DNA of 64,000 nucleotides from JBBQZO01 sp038207625. Lineage in GTDB: Bacteria; Pseudomonadota; Gammaproteobacteria; Burkholderiales; Burkholderiaceae_D. The notes under the pieces were generated by a model. The model was not told the origin of the DNA and made no database searches. It was given only the letters and a program-made list of their open reading frames with translations. A program made the position numbers and the translations under genes. The DNA lies in contig JBBQZO010000010.1 of the NCBI GenBank assembly GCA_038207625.1, positions 97,302-161,301 on the forward strand, written 5' to 3'. The number at the start of each line of letters is the position of its first letter. The stretch's first letter is position 1. Below, piece by piece: positions 35,208 to 44,237 of the stretch.

Positions 35208-36740
35208 TCAGCAGGCCAGTTTCATGCGCGCCAATTGATCCCATAGTTTGCCCACGCGCTTGTTGTCGTGTTCGGCGCGCGCGCTCAGGTAGCCGCGCAC
35301 AAAACCGATCGACGCGGCCAGCGCGGGCTGCTCCTCGTGCAAGCGGCGCAACAGCGTATCGGCCACGACCGCATCATTTAACCAGCCCAGTTCGTCCTGC
35401 AACTGCGTGAGCGCCTGCACGTAGCGCGCCAGCTTTTTTGCGCCATACAAGGGCTGGAAAAACTCGATCGCGTAGCGGGTTTTCTTGGCCGCGATGCGCA
35501 CCCGGTGGCGCGTTTCCGGCGCCGCGTCGCGCAGGCTTTTGCCCCGTTCAAGCAGGCGCCGCTGACGCTGTTGCATCAGCGCGCCGGCGAACTTGGCCAC
35601 CGGCCGGGTCAGCTTGCGCCGCGCCGACGCCGTCATCGCGTCGCGCCAGCCATTGCCTTGCGCCCAGCGCGCGAACCCCAGCACCAAACCGGTATAGCGC
35701 GTCGCATCGACGGCGCCAGCGGCCAGCGTGTGGCTGGCGTGGGCGCGCTGGCGCACCTCGCGCAGCAAGGCATCGAGCCCCGTTTCGTGCGGCGCCGCCA
35801 CCATCACCGCCGGCAAAGTGACGCCAGCCAGCACGTCCCAGTCGCGCGCCGCACCCAACTGTTCGGTCAGCCACGCCAGTTCCTGTTGCAGATCGTCGGG
35901 CGTGGCCAGCACGGGGGCGAACAGGCCGAGTGCGGCGCGCAAACGCCGCACTCCGACGCGCATCTGATGCAGGCTTTCGACATCGTGTTCGTGCACCACG
36001 GCGCCCGCGTTCGCTTGCACCTGGCCCAGGCAATTGACGACGATGGCGCCGAATGCGCGCTCAACATCCATGCGCGGCGTCAGCGCCACCGGCGTCGCCT
36101 TGACGGCTTGCGGCGCTTGCGGCGCGTACAAGGCGTAGCCGCGCTCGGCCTTGCTAAGCTGGCCGATGTGCATGGGCACATCGGCCAGCAGCGCCAGCGC
36201 AAAGTCGAACAGGTGCAGCGGGTCACCGAGCTTGAGCTCGAGTTCGATTTCGCACACGGGCAGCGTGCGCCCCTCGCAGTCGATATCACCGAGGTCGAGC
36301 GCGCACTCGATCTGGTCGCCCTGCGGCAGGCGCAGCAACCACACGGTGCGCTTGACGTGCACCTTGAAGATCGGCAGCAGGCGATCCTCCACCACCGGCG
36401 AGCGCAGCAGCCGGCCCCAGGGACTATTGTGCTCGACCTGCTGGCGCAGCTCAGCCAAGTCCGGCCCCGGCCCGCTCACGCGCGACTCCCATTCGTGGCG
36501 GCTATGCAAACCGCCGTGCACGGCGCCGCCCGCTTTCAGCGTCTGCACCGAGTTGGCGCCGGACCGGCGCACGCGCAAGCCCGCATCGCTGTGCCGAAGG
36601 CGCTGGTCCGGCGTATCAAAATACGTGTCGTGCTGGGTCAACTCGTGCGGCAGCGCGCTGCTGTAGGCCTTCAGCAGGCGATGGCGCCGGAACGCCTCGA
36701 CGGCATGCTCGGTAAGCAGCAGCTTCAGTTCAACTTCCAT
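35208..36740 (-). CDS. CYTH-CHAD domain protein (inorganic triphosphatase type)
   Basis: A 510-residue protein. The N-terminal CYTH domain begins with the metal-binding ExExK motif (MEVELKLLL) and contains the tunnel residues seen in TYFDTPDQRLRHSDAGLRVRR; YgiF-type relatives hydrolyse inorganic triphosphate. The C-terminal CHAD domain (about 210-510) is a helical bundle with conserved His in HQMRVGVRRLRAAL and HRVRIAAKKTRYAIEFF, which bind polyphosphate. GGGAG before the ATG at 36740 fixes the start. A soluble enzyme of polyphosphate metabolism by family; monocistronic. Confidence 0.9.
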   Translation of the reverse strand: MEVELKLLLTEHAVEAFRRHRLLKAYSSALPHELTQHDTYFDTPDQRLRHSDAGLRVRRSGANSVQTLKAGGAVHGGLHSRHEWESRVSGPGPDLAELRQQVEHNSPWGRLLRSPVVEDRLLPIFKVHVKRTVWLLRLPQGDQIECALDLGDIDCEGRTLPVCEIELELKLGDPLHLFDFALALLADVPMHIGQLSKAERGYALYAPQAPQAVKATPVALTPRMDVERAFGAIVVNCLGQVQANAGAVVHEHDVESLHQMRVGVRRLRAALGLFAPVLATPDDLQQELAWLTEQLGAARDWDVLAGVTLPAVMVAAPHETGLDALLREVRQRAHASHTLAAGAVDATRYTGLVLGFARWAQGNGWRDAMTASARRKLTRPVAKFAGALMQQRQRRLLERGKSLRDAAPETRHRVRIAAKKTRYAIEFFQPLYGAKKLARYVQALTQLQDELGWLNDAVVADTLLRRLHEEQPALAASIGFVRGYLSARAEHDNKRVGKLWDQLARMKLAC

Positions 36741-37133
36741 ACTTCTCCCGTGTTTTCGGTGGCGCCCTGCGACGCAGTCTGCTTGCCACGGCATTCGCGC
36801 ACAGCGCGCGGACGTACTCGGCACAATCATTGTGCCCGATCTGGCCACATCGCGGCCACGCAAGGCGTACCGCGTGGCGTGCGTTCGACAGCCCACCTGC
36901 GCTTGAACAAGCTGTCGCTGCATACTTGCGCCGCCAGACAAACAGGCTGAACGCATTGTTGCCTCATCATGTTAGCAATAATGCTATGCTTGTCATTGTC
37001 ATCACCTTGACATATTGACGCGCGATACTGCCTCCCTCAATTTGTGGAAATTCGGCAGCGCCCGCAGCCCGCATCGGCTGCGTGCAGCGTCGCCGTTTCC
37101 GTGTTTGCCCATCCCCCAACCAGGTTTCACGCC
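36741..37133. other. Divergent intergenic region, CYTH-CHAD / 5'-nucleotidase genes
   Basis: About 390 bases without a supported gene. A small palindrome TAGCA-ATAA-TGCTA lies at 36973-36986, and TGTCATTGTCAT followed by CTTGACAT at about 36991-37012. This faintly recalls Pho boxes but without the 11-base repeat spacing, so I do not call a PhoB site. Confidence 0.4.
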
Positions 37134-39212
37134 ATGTTAAATAGAATTTTGCCGATCGCGCTGGCAGCCGCCACGCTGGCCGCTTGCTCCTCAAAGAACG
37201 ATCCGAACGCCATTCCTGAAGGCACCGTCGTCAATGTCGCGCTGCTTGAAACAACCGACATCCACGCGAACGTACTCGGCTACAACTACTACGCACTGAC
37301 CGCCGACACCAGCCTGGGACTGGACCGCACCGCCACCTTGATCAGCGCGGCGCGCGCGGAAAACCCGAACACGGTATTGCTCGACGACGGCGACGTGATC
37401 CAGGGCACCTTGCTGGGTGACTTTCAGGCGGTCGCCGCGCCGGTCGGATGCGGCGCCACGCTGGCCGTGCACAAGGTCATGAACGCCCTCAAATACGATG
37501 GCGGCGGCGTCGGCAACCATGAATTCAACTACGGCTTGAGCTTCCTGAGCCAGATCTCGAACACCGATTTTGGCGTGCCGGGCGTGCAAAAACCGGTCAG
37601 CTGCGGCGCGCCGTCGTTCCCGCTGGTGCTGTCGAACGTGAACGGGGTCAGCTCGCAAAAACCGATCTTCAATCCGTATGCCGTCATCGCCAAGCAGTTC
37701 GCCGCCACGCGCCCGGACGGCACACCGATCACCGTCACCTTCAACGTCGGCATCCTCGGTTTCGTGCCGCCGCAAATCATGGACTGGGACGCGAAAAACC
37801 TCGAAGGCAAGGTGTACGTGAACGGGGTGCAGGAAAGTGCCACCAAATACGTGCCTGAACTGCGCAGCAAAGGCGCCGATCTGGTCGTCGCCCTGTCGCA
37901 TGGCGGCCTGGACGCCGCACCGTACAGCCCGAAAATGGAAAACGGCAGCCTGTACCTGGCCTCGACCGGTATCGACGCGCTGATGCTCGGTCATGCGCAC
38001 CTGATCTTCCCGGCCGCCAAGGAAGTCAATGGTCCGAAGATCGATCCTTCGCTGACGGCACCGGCCTTGCCTGCGGCGCAGGTGGACAGCGTGGCCGGCT
38101 TAGTTGGCGGCGTGCCGACGGTGATGGCGCAAAGCTGGGGCCGTCGCCTGGGCATCATCAAGATGACGCTCAAATACGTCAGCGGCAAGTGGGTCGTGCA
38201 GAAGGACAAGACGGCCGTCGAGGCGCGCGGCTTCAAGTACACCGACGGCACCACCCTGGTTGGCGCGGACGCCAGCATCGCCGCCCTGGTTGACACCGAG
38301 CACAAGGCCACCATCGCGTATGCGCAGCAGCCGCTGGGCACCAGCACCGACTTCGGCATGTCGGCCTACTTCGCGCTGGCCGGCGACGTGAGCGCGATCC
38401 AGATCGTCAACCAGGCCCAGATCGACTACGTGAAAAACGTCATCGCCACGTCGACCGACGCCACGCTGGCGAGCTACAAGGCGATTCCCGTGATCTCGTG
38501 CAGCGCGCCGTTCAAGGCCGGGCGCAACGGCCCGACCGACTTCACCGACGTCGCCCCGAGCGCCACGGCGGCGGCGCCAGTTGGCCTGCAGGTGCGCAAT
38601 CCGGGCGACCTTTACCTGTACAGCAATAACAATTTGCAGGCAGTCAAAATCAAGGGTTCCGATCTGAAAAACTGGCTGGAAAAATCGGCCAGCCTGTTCG
38701 CCCGCATCGACCCGGCCTACGCCAGCGAGCAAGACCTGGTGCCGTCGTATTCGCTGATCTTCAACTACGACGTGTTCTATGCCGAAAACAATGCGCTGAG
38801 CTACCAGATCGACGTCACGCAAGCGGTCGGCGCGCGCATCGTCAACCTGACGTATCTGGGCAAACCGGTCGCAGCGGCGGACGACTTCATCGTCGCCACC
38901 AATGACTACCGCGCCGGCGGCGGCGGCGCTTTCCCTGGCCTGGACGGCAGCAAGACCATCATCAAGTCGCCCGATGCCAGCCAGGCCATCGTCAGCAACT
39001 ACCTGAAAAAAGCCGGCAAGGTGACGCTGGCGGCCAACGGCAACGGCCGCAGCTGGAGCTTCGTCAAGGTGGCCACGGTGGGCAACGTGGTGCTGCGTTC
39101 GACGCCGGGCAAACTGGCCGTGGCACAGGCGGCCGGTCTGACGCGCGTGAAATCGGAAGGCGGGCTCGATGCCAGCGGCTTCGCCAAGTACGCGATCGAC
39201 CTGAGCAAGTAA
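37134..39212 (+). CDS. 5'-nucleotidase / 2',3'-cyclic-nucleotide phosphodiesterase family lipoprotein
   Basis: A 692-residue protein: lipoprotein signal peptide with lipobox LAAC (Cys about 20), an N-terminal metallophosphatase domain with the ligands in TTDIHANVLGYNYY (Asp, His), DDGDVIQGT (Asp), GVGNHEFNYG (Asn-His-Glu) and ALSHGG / LGHAHLIFP (His), then a C-terminal 5'-nucleotidase substrate domain (from about 400, SALAGDVSAIQIVNQAQ ... NPGDLYLYSNNNLQAVKIKGSDLKNWLE). This is the CpdB/UshA layout: it hydrolyses nucleotides outside the cytoplasm to salvage phosphate and nucleosides. It is probably outer-membrane or periplasmic lipid-anchored. Start at 37134 has a poor ribosome site but gives the correct signal peptide. 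Confidence 0.9.
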   Translation: MLNRILPIALAAATLAACSSKNDPNAIPEGTVVNVALLETTDIHANVLGYNYYALTADTSLGLDRTATLISAARAENPNTVLLDDGDVIQGTLLGDFQAVAAPVGCGATLAVHKVMNALKYDGGGVGNHEFNYGLSFLSQISNTDFGVPGVQKPVSCGAPSFPLVLSNVNGVSSQKPIFNPYAVIAKQFAATRPDGTPITVTFNVGILGFVPPQIMDWDAKNLEGKVYVNGVQESATKYVPELRSKGADLVVALSHGGLDAAPYSPKMENGSLYLASTGIDALMLGHAHLIFPAAKEVNGPKIDPSLTAPALPAAQVDSVAGLVGGVPTVMAQSWGRRLGIIKMTLKYVSGKWVVQKDKTAVEARGFKYTDGTTLVGADASIAALVDTEHKATIAYAQQPLGTSTDFGMSAYFALAGDVSAIQIVNQAQIDYVKNVIATSTDATLASYKAIPVISCSAPFKAGRNGPTDFTDVAPSATAAAPVGLQVRNPGDLYLYSNNNLQAVKIKGSDLKNWLEKSASLFARIDPAYASEQDLVPSYSLIFNYDVFYAENNALSYQIDVTQAVGARIVNLTYLGKPVAAADDFIVATNDYRAGGGGAFPGLDGSKTIIKSPDASQAIVSNYLKKAGKVTLAANGNGRSWSFVKVATVGNVVLRSTPGKLAVAQAAGLTRVKSEGGLDASGFAKYAIDLSK

Positions 39213-39281
39213 GGCTTGCCGCTGCGCGCCGTCCGATTGACGTGGGCGGCGCGCAGCAGGTTTGGCTTCCCCCAGCATGAC

Positions 39282-39317
39282 AGCGCCGCCCGCTACGCAA
39301 GGCGGGCGGCGCTTTTC
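39282..39317 (+). terminator. Intrinsic terminator after the 5'-nucleotidase gene
   Basis: AGCGCCGCCCGC and GCGGGCGGCGCT form a 12-bp stem with a TACGCAAG loop, followed by TTTTCC. It separates the gene from the Sel1-type lipoprotein gene that follows by 15 bases. Confidence 0.8.
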
Positions 39318-39331
39318 CGGACTGATTCTCG

Positions 39332-40066
39332 ATGCAACTATTGACACCAATTACCGCGTTGTTGGCCGGCATGGCCATCAGCGCTTGCAGCCAGCCGACG
39401 TCCGCGCCGAGCAATGCCCAGATCGAGGCGCTGGCCATGCGCGCCCAGCACGGCCAGCAGCGCGACGCGCGCAAGCAGCTTGAAGTGTGGGCCAAGCAAG
39501 GCTTGCCGACCGCCCAGCGCGAACTGGCCATCACGCTGGCGCAGACGCCTAGCGAGTACGCGCACGCGCTGCACTGGTACGCGCAGGCCGGCGCCGCGGG
39601 CGACGCGCAAGCGTCCTTCCTGCTTGGCGAAGCCTGCTACGGCGCCCGGCTGGGGCTGGCGAAAAATCCGCAGCGCGCCTGGGGCTGGTATCGCCTGGCG
39701 GCCGCGCAAGGCAATGCGACGGCCGCACTGATGCTTGCGCGCATGGCCAAATACGGCGAGGCTGGACCGGCCGACTTGAATGACGCGGTGCGCTGGCTGG
39801 CACGCGCGAGCGCGCTGGGCAACGCGCAGGCGATGTTTTTGCTGTCGAACGCGTATGCCTCCGGACTCGGGGTGGGCGTCGATGCGGACAGCGCACGCCG
39901 CTGGCTGGAACTGGCGGCGGCGCGCGACTACCCGGTGGCGATCCAGGCGCTGGCGCTGACGCTCGAACAGGGCGACGCGCACACCGCGCGCGACAGCACG
40001 CGTGCGCGCCACCTGATCAAGGAAGCCAGCGACGAGCGCCTGATGCACTGGAACCAGTACCAATAA
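39332..40066 (+). CDS. Sel1-repeat lipoprotein
   Basis: A 244-residue protein: signal peptide with lipobox AISAC (Cys about 19), then about five Sel1-like helical repeats (for example HALHWYAQAGAAGDAQASFLLGEACY, RAWGWYRLAAAQGNATAALMLARM, DAVRWLARASALGNAQAMFLLSNAYASGLG, SARRWLELAAARDYPVAIQALAL). Sel1 repeats form solenoids used for protein binding. It lies just past the terminator, so expression probably depends on read-through or an own promoter within that region. Confidence 0.85.
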   Translation: MQLLTPITALLAGMAISACSQPTSAPSNAQIEALAMRAQHGQQRDARKQLEVWAKQGLPTAQRELAITLAQTPSEYAHALHWYAQAGAAGDAQASFLLGEACYGARLGLAKNPQRAWGWYRLAAAQGNATAALMLARMAKYGEAGPADLNDAVRWLARASALGNAQAMFLLSNAYASGLGVGVDADSARRWLELAAARDYPVAIQALALTLEQGDAHTARDSTRARHLIKEASDERLMHWNQYQ

Positions 40067-40138
40067 GGGCAGCACAAGGAGCAAACGGGCCGGCAGGCCG
40101 GCACCGGCCGGCGCGTCGGCGCGGCCATTGACTGGCGA

Positions 40139-40615
40139 TCAGTGACAATGCGCTTTCACGTCCTGCTCGAACAACACGCGCTCGGAATCGTCCATCAGCA
40201 CCTTTGATCCGGTCACGAGATTTTTCCGGTACATGTGCTTTTCCTTGATTCCCGCCACAATGCTGCGCGCCGTGGCGCACTTTTGCGCCTCGGGACTGGT
40301 CCGGTCCGGCGACGAATGCGTCGCGTCGCTGCGTTCCTCCGCCTGGCGCTGCAGCGCCCGGCGTTGCTTGGACGCGATCTCTTGTTCCTGCCAACTTTGC
40401 GCATGGAATCCGCTCTCTGAAACAGGCGCGACTTTTAACTCTTCAAGCTTGGCCGGAGCCGTCGCCGGCGCCGTGTCGGAGTACTGCGTCTTACCGTTCG
40501 CATCGACCCACTTGTAGACCTGCGCCTGGGCCGGCAAGGCCGTCAGCACCCATAGCGAACACAAACATATCGTTCGGCAATTCAGTGCATTGGCAGGGAG
40601 AAGTTGCATACTCAT
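40139..40615 (-). CDS. DUF4124-domain secreted protein
   Basis: A 158-residue protein with an N-terminal signal segment (CLCSLWVLTALPAQA), the DUF4124 motif VYKWVDANGKTQYSDTAPA at about 33-51, a Gln/Arg/Glu-rich helix and a C-terminal region with a Cys pair (KCATARSIVAGIKEKHMYRKNLVTGSKVLMDD). ATG at 40609 is equally possible; neither has a good ribosome site. A broken copy of this gene is at 43458-43850, so this is one unit of a duplicated block. Confidence 0.8.
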   Translation of the reverse strand: MSMQLLPANALNCRTICLCSLWVLTALPAQAQVYKWVDANGKTQYSDTAPATAPAKLEELKVAPVSESGFHAQSWQEQEIASKQRRALQRQAEERSDATHSSPDRTSPEAQKCATARSIVAGIKEKHMYRKNLVTGSKVLMDDSERVLFEQDVKAHCH

Positions 40616-40939
40616 CGTGTTGACTTTGGAGGATAAGGTAAAACGGTGTGGCGCGGAATCGACATTGTAAGCGAATTCATGAAATGGAAAACATCGAAAT
40701 TACTATTTAACTATGGTGTCTGCTTTAGCAATACGTTTGCGACTTCCATATCACCACCCCCTCCACGTGCGCAGCACAGCGTCTAGCTTGTGGGGCGGCG
40801 CGCAATATTATTTAAATTAGCCAATTGAATATTATGACAAGATTGCGTAGACTGTTTCGAACGATATATTTGCACGCCCCTTGCGGCTGACCGCTGCGCG
40901 TGCGCCCGTCGTTCCGCGCACTTCCCTCAAGGAAACTCC
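40616..40939. other. AT-rich intergenic region upstream of NHL lipoprotein 1
   Basis: No gene. The stretch 40660-40860 is clearly lower in GC than the surroundings. It should hold the promoter for the rightward lipoprotein gene; a similar AT-rich stretch precedes the second copy at 44080-44237. Confidence 0.55.
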
Positions 40940-42637
40940 ATGACTAAACCCTCGACACGTGCGCATGCGCCAGCCCGCAAAATGGTATTGGGGGCTGCGG
41001 TGGCTGCTTTGTTTGCCGGCTGTGGCGGCGGTGGCAATTCGTCCGACGTCGCGGCCAAGCCAACGGGAAGCGGGACGCAAGCTGTCGCCGTAACGCCGCC
41101 GGAAACCGTCGTGCCCACGGCGCCCCAGACCACGCCGTCGACGTCGCCCCCGGCCAATCCAGCGGAAGCCCCGACGGTCGGGCCGACCACCCAGCCAACG
41201 CCGTTGGCACCAGCAGCCGAGCCCTCCACTGCGCCATTGACGCCGGTCACGCCAGCCACACCGCTTCCCGCTGCGGCGCCCGTGGTGCCGTCGGTGATTC
41301 CGGCCACGCCCACGATGCCGCCAGCGCCTGTGGTGCCGCCTGCGCCTGTGGTGCCGCCGGCGCTTCCAGCTACGCCTGCGCTTCCGCCTGCGCCAGTGGT
41401 ACCAGTCGTGCCGACGCCGCCAACCGTGCCGACGGTGCCGGGCGTGGCGCCGACCATCGTCGCTCAAATCTCAGACCAGGTAGCCGTCGTCGGCGCCGCG
41501 ACCACGTTTTCGGTCAGCGCGCGCGGCACCGCACCGCTCAGCTATCAGTGGCTGCGCGACGGCAGCCCGATCGCCGGCGCCACGGCGCCGAGCTTCACGC
41601 TACCAGCGGCGCACTTGAGCGACGCAAAGAGCAATTGGCGCGTCGTCGTCAGCAATGGCACGGGCAGCGTCAGCAGCGCCACGGCGCACCTGCGTGTCAG
41701 CGGCATCGACGTGCTGGCCGGCTCAATCGGCACAGAAGGTGCGACCGACGGCCCAGCCGCCTCGGCCCGCTTTTACCGCCCTGCCGGCCTGGTGTTCGGT
41801 ACGGCGGGCAATCTGTATGTCGCCGACTACTATGGCGCGGCGATACGCAAAATCGGCGCCGACGGCATCGTCAGCACCTTCGCCGGATTCGGCGCGACGG
41901 GTCCGTCCGCGACAGCCCACTTCAACCGTCCGGCCGGAATCGCCATGGACACGGCGGACAATCTATACGTCGCCGATGAATTCAATCATTCGCTGCGCAA
42001 GGTCACGCCAGCCGGTGTCGTCACCACCGTGATGACACCGTCGACAGGCTTTGGCGACGGCCGAGACGACGAATATTTTTATGCCACTGGGGCGGCGGTC
42101 GACGGTGCCGGCAATCTGTACCTGGAAACCGGCCGCAACACGCGCAAGCTGGCACCATCGGGCGTGGTGACGCTGCTCGAAGGCCGTGACGCGCCGCTCA
42201 CCCAGCCCGTCATAGGCACCCCTGTGTACTGGCTGCGAGGCATCGCCGTTGCGTCCGACGGCACGGTGTTTACCACCGGTGGGGCATGCATCACAAAGAT
42301 CACCCCCAGTGGCGCGCGCAGCACCATTGCAGGCTCCGCGAGTTGCACACTCGGAGCGGGCGACAAAAACTTCATCCCGCTGAACTTGTACGCCCCCGCC
42401 GCCATCGCGCGCGACCAGGCCGGCAACCTGTTCGTGGCGGACAGCCCGAACCACGTGATCTACAAGCTCACACCGGACGGCGTGGCCACCATCGTGGCCG
42501 GTCGGCTCGGCGTTGCGGGCATCGTGACCGGCGCGTTTCCCGGCGGCTTGGACAACCCGCTCGGCATCACCGTCGATGCCAGCGGCACGCTGTACGTGGC
42601 GACCGGTTCCGTCGTGCTGCAGATCGTGCTGCCTTAA
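40940..42637 (+). CDS. NHL-repeat lipoprotein with Pro-rich linker and Ig-like domain, copy 1
   Basis: A 565-residue exported lipoprotein: signal peptide with lipobox LFAGC followed by GGGG, a Pro/Ala/Val/Thr-rich linker (about 45-170), an immunoglobulin-like domain (APLSYQWLRDGSPIAGATAPSFTLPAAHLSDAKSNWRVVVSNGTG), and a beta-propeller of about six NHL-type repeats with 'GNLYVADYYGAAIRKIGADGIVSTFAG' units. NHL propellers bind proteins or sugars, or act as surface scaffolds; no catalytic residues are evident. AAGGAAACTCC precedes the ATG. Copy 2 (44238-45902) is about 60-70 percent alike by eye. Confidence 0.85.
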   Translation: MTKPSTRAHAPARKMVLGAAVAALFAGCGGGGNSSDVAAKPTGSGTQAVAVTPPETVVPTAPQTTPSTSPPANPAEAPTVGPTTQPTPLAPAAEPSTAPLTPVTPATPLPAAAPVVPSVIPATPTMPPAPVVPPAPVVPPALPATPALPPAPVVPVVPTPPTVPTVPGVAPTIVAQISDQVAVVGAATTFSVSARGTAPLSYQWLRDGSPIAGATAPSFTLPAAHLSDAKSNWRVVVSNGTGSVSSATAHLRVSGIDVLAGSIGTEGATDGPAASARFYRPAGLVFGTAGNLYVADYYGAAIRKIGADGIVSTFAGFGATGPSATAHFNRPAGIAMDTADNLYVADEFNHSLRKVTPAGVVTTVMTPSTGFGDGRDDEYFYATGAAVDGAGNLYLETGRNTRKLAPSGVVTLLEGRDAPLTQPVIGTPVYWLRGIAVASDGTVFTTGGACITKITPSGARSTIAGSASCTLGAGDKNFIPLNLYAPAAIARDQAGNLFVADSPNHVIYKLTPDGVATIVAGRLGVAGIVTGAFPGGLDNPLGITVDASGTLYVATGSVVLQIVLP

Positions 42638-43023
42638 AGGATGAAACGATGGCGCGACACGCCCCGTTTGCGAACGCGCCAGCGGCGAGCGGGTTGCCGG
42701 GAGCGATCAACAGGGCATTGATCGGCGGCCGTTGCAAGCATCGAATTCATGGGAGCGCCTGGGCCGGCAGCATTTACGACGTTCGTCGCAAGCGCCGCTC
42801 AGGTGGCTCGCCACGTGAGCAGCATACGGCGCGAATGCCACTACCTTTGTTCGCAACCGTTGGCGCCGTGTTACGCCAACACGGATCCAAGGCGACAATA
42901 TCCTGCCACGTGCAGAACGCCACGATGGTCGGCTGTTTCGCTGGCGCTCAGCGGCGCGCACCGGCATCGACCGACGCCCCGCACAGCCGCCCGAGCCCCA
43001 GGACGATTTCCGCGAGGACGGGC
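42638..43023. other. Region between NHL lipoprotein 1 and the Coq4-like remnant
   Basis: No recognised gene. Open frames on both strands lack ribosome sites and have low-complexity Arg/Ala composition. Possibly the deletion-scarred 3' flank of the duplicated block. Confidence 0.4.
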
Positions 43024-43457
43024 TCAGTACAGATCGCCGCGTTTTTTTGGCTTCACGACCTGGACCACGCTGTAACCCAGGCCGCGATCGGTCACCACGC
43101 GCACCATCAGCGCGGGGATCGCAAATGCCGCATGCACCAGCATCGCCAGCGCCGCGTAACAAGCGAATTCGGCGCCGCGCAGCGGCAAAGGCTAGGCGCG
43201 TCTGGGCACGTTGAGCAAAGCCACTTGTAGCGTGTCGTGTCGAACGCCGAAGCGCCGGTCGGCGCATACAGGTTGCGATGACGGCAGCCCAGCCGGAAAG
43301 CGCGCCACATGCGCCGCAGCTCAGGCACCAGGCCGGTCGACAAGGCGATCAGATTCATCGTCCCCAGCAGCGGCGAAGACAGCATCGAGCCGGTGCCCAA
43401 CTCCCAGGCGCTGACCTCCCCTTCGCCGATACGGCCGACGCTTAAGCCGGTGACCAC
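43024..43457 (-). pseudogene. Coq4-like gene remnant, N-terminally truncated
   Basis: Reads as the C-terminal two thirds of the Coq4-like protein at 46020-46655. It starts inside the motif region (VTGLSVGRIGEGEVSAWELGTGSML), loses the first about 75 residues including the HDxxH part, has a short internal deletion after AFDTTR, a TAG inside LNVPRRA-stop-PLPLRGAEF, and then continues to YSVVQVVKPKKRGDLY and the same stop. It is fused at 43457 to the DUF4124 remnant. Confidence 0.85.
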
Positions 43458-43850
43458 ACAGAACGCACGCGGTATCGTCCATCAACACCTTCGATCCGGT
43501 CATCCGATTGTGCCGGTACCAACGTTTTACCTTGATTCCCGCCACAATGCTTCGGGCCGTGGCACATTGCTGCGCGCCGGAGTGTGCTCGCTCCGGCTCT
43601 GGCGCCGGCTCCGAATGCTCCGCGCGGCCGCCGTCTTCACCCTGGCGCTGCTGGGCGTTGCGTTGTTTGGACGCGCTATCTTGTTCCTGCCAACCCGGCG
43701 CATGAAACCCGCTACTCAGCCGGGCGCCTTTCAGCTCCACCACCTTTGCCGGAGCGGTCGCTGGCGCCGTGTCGGCGTACTGCGTCTTGCCTTGTGCATC
43801 CAGCCACTTGTGAACCTGCGCCTCTACCTACCGCACCGTCAACGCCAAGA
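43458..43850 (-). pseudogene. DUF4124 gene remnant
   Basis: Reads VEAQVHKWLDAQGKTQYADTAPATAPAKVVEL (DUF4124), then GFHAPGWQEQDSASKQRNAQQRQ and QQCATARSIVAGIKVKRWYRHNRMTGSKVLMDDTACVL, closely matching the intact protein at 40139-40615. The signal peptide region has an in-frame TAG just before VEAQV (near 43832), and the last about 15 residues are replaced by Coq4-like sequence at 43457. So both ends are damaged. Confidence 0.85.
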
Positions 43851-44237
43851 ACCGGCAGCAGCATGTCGCTCGATATGGGGCGGCATTGTCGGGAAAGGAT
43901 GGCATTCCGATTGGCGCAAGTGGGCGAGGCACATGCCTGAGCGGCGTGGCCGGGATCGAGATCCCAGTTGAACTCGTGACAATAGGATTATCACAATGAG
44001 TGTTGAGACATAGTTGCTGTCTTGAAATTTCGAACAGTAGCGGCATCGCCAATTGCCGCCCACGAGTTCGCAATGCGAATCGAAAAGCGTGTCAAAAATT
44101 GAACAATAGTAATATTAATAAGTTAAATTATTTGCTAAACTTGCCTATATTTCGACGACAATACCTTCCAATGCTTCATGCGGAACGTTGCCGCGCCGTC
44201 CCGCCCCGAAGTGCCCATTCATCCTCAGAGAAATCCC
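43851..44237. other. AT-rich intergenic region upstream of NHL lipoprotein 2
   Basis: No gene. The right part (44080-44200) is strongly AT-rich, like the region ahead of copy 1, and should contain the promoter of the rightward lipoprotein gene. Confidence 0.5.

Noticed and set aside
35505..36950. 481-codon plus-strand frame opposite the CYTH-CHAD gene
   Set aside because: Low-complexity His/Arg/Gln composition; the minus strand encodes conserved CYTH and CHAD motifs.
36991..37012. Pho box ahead of the 5'-nucleotidase gene
   Set aside because: TGTCAT elements are present but not with the 11-base repeat spacing of PhoB sites.
42707..43267. 186-codon minus-strand gene
   Set aside because: It is an out-of-frame reading through the Coq4-like remnant, Arg-rich and without start signals.
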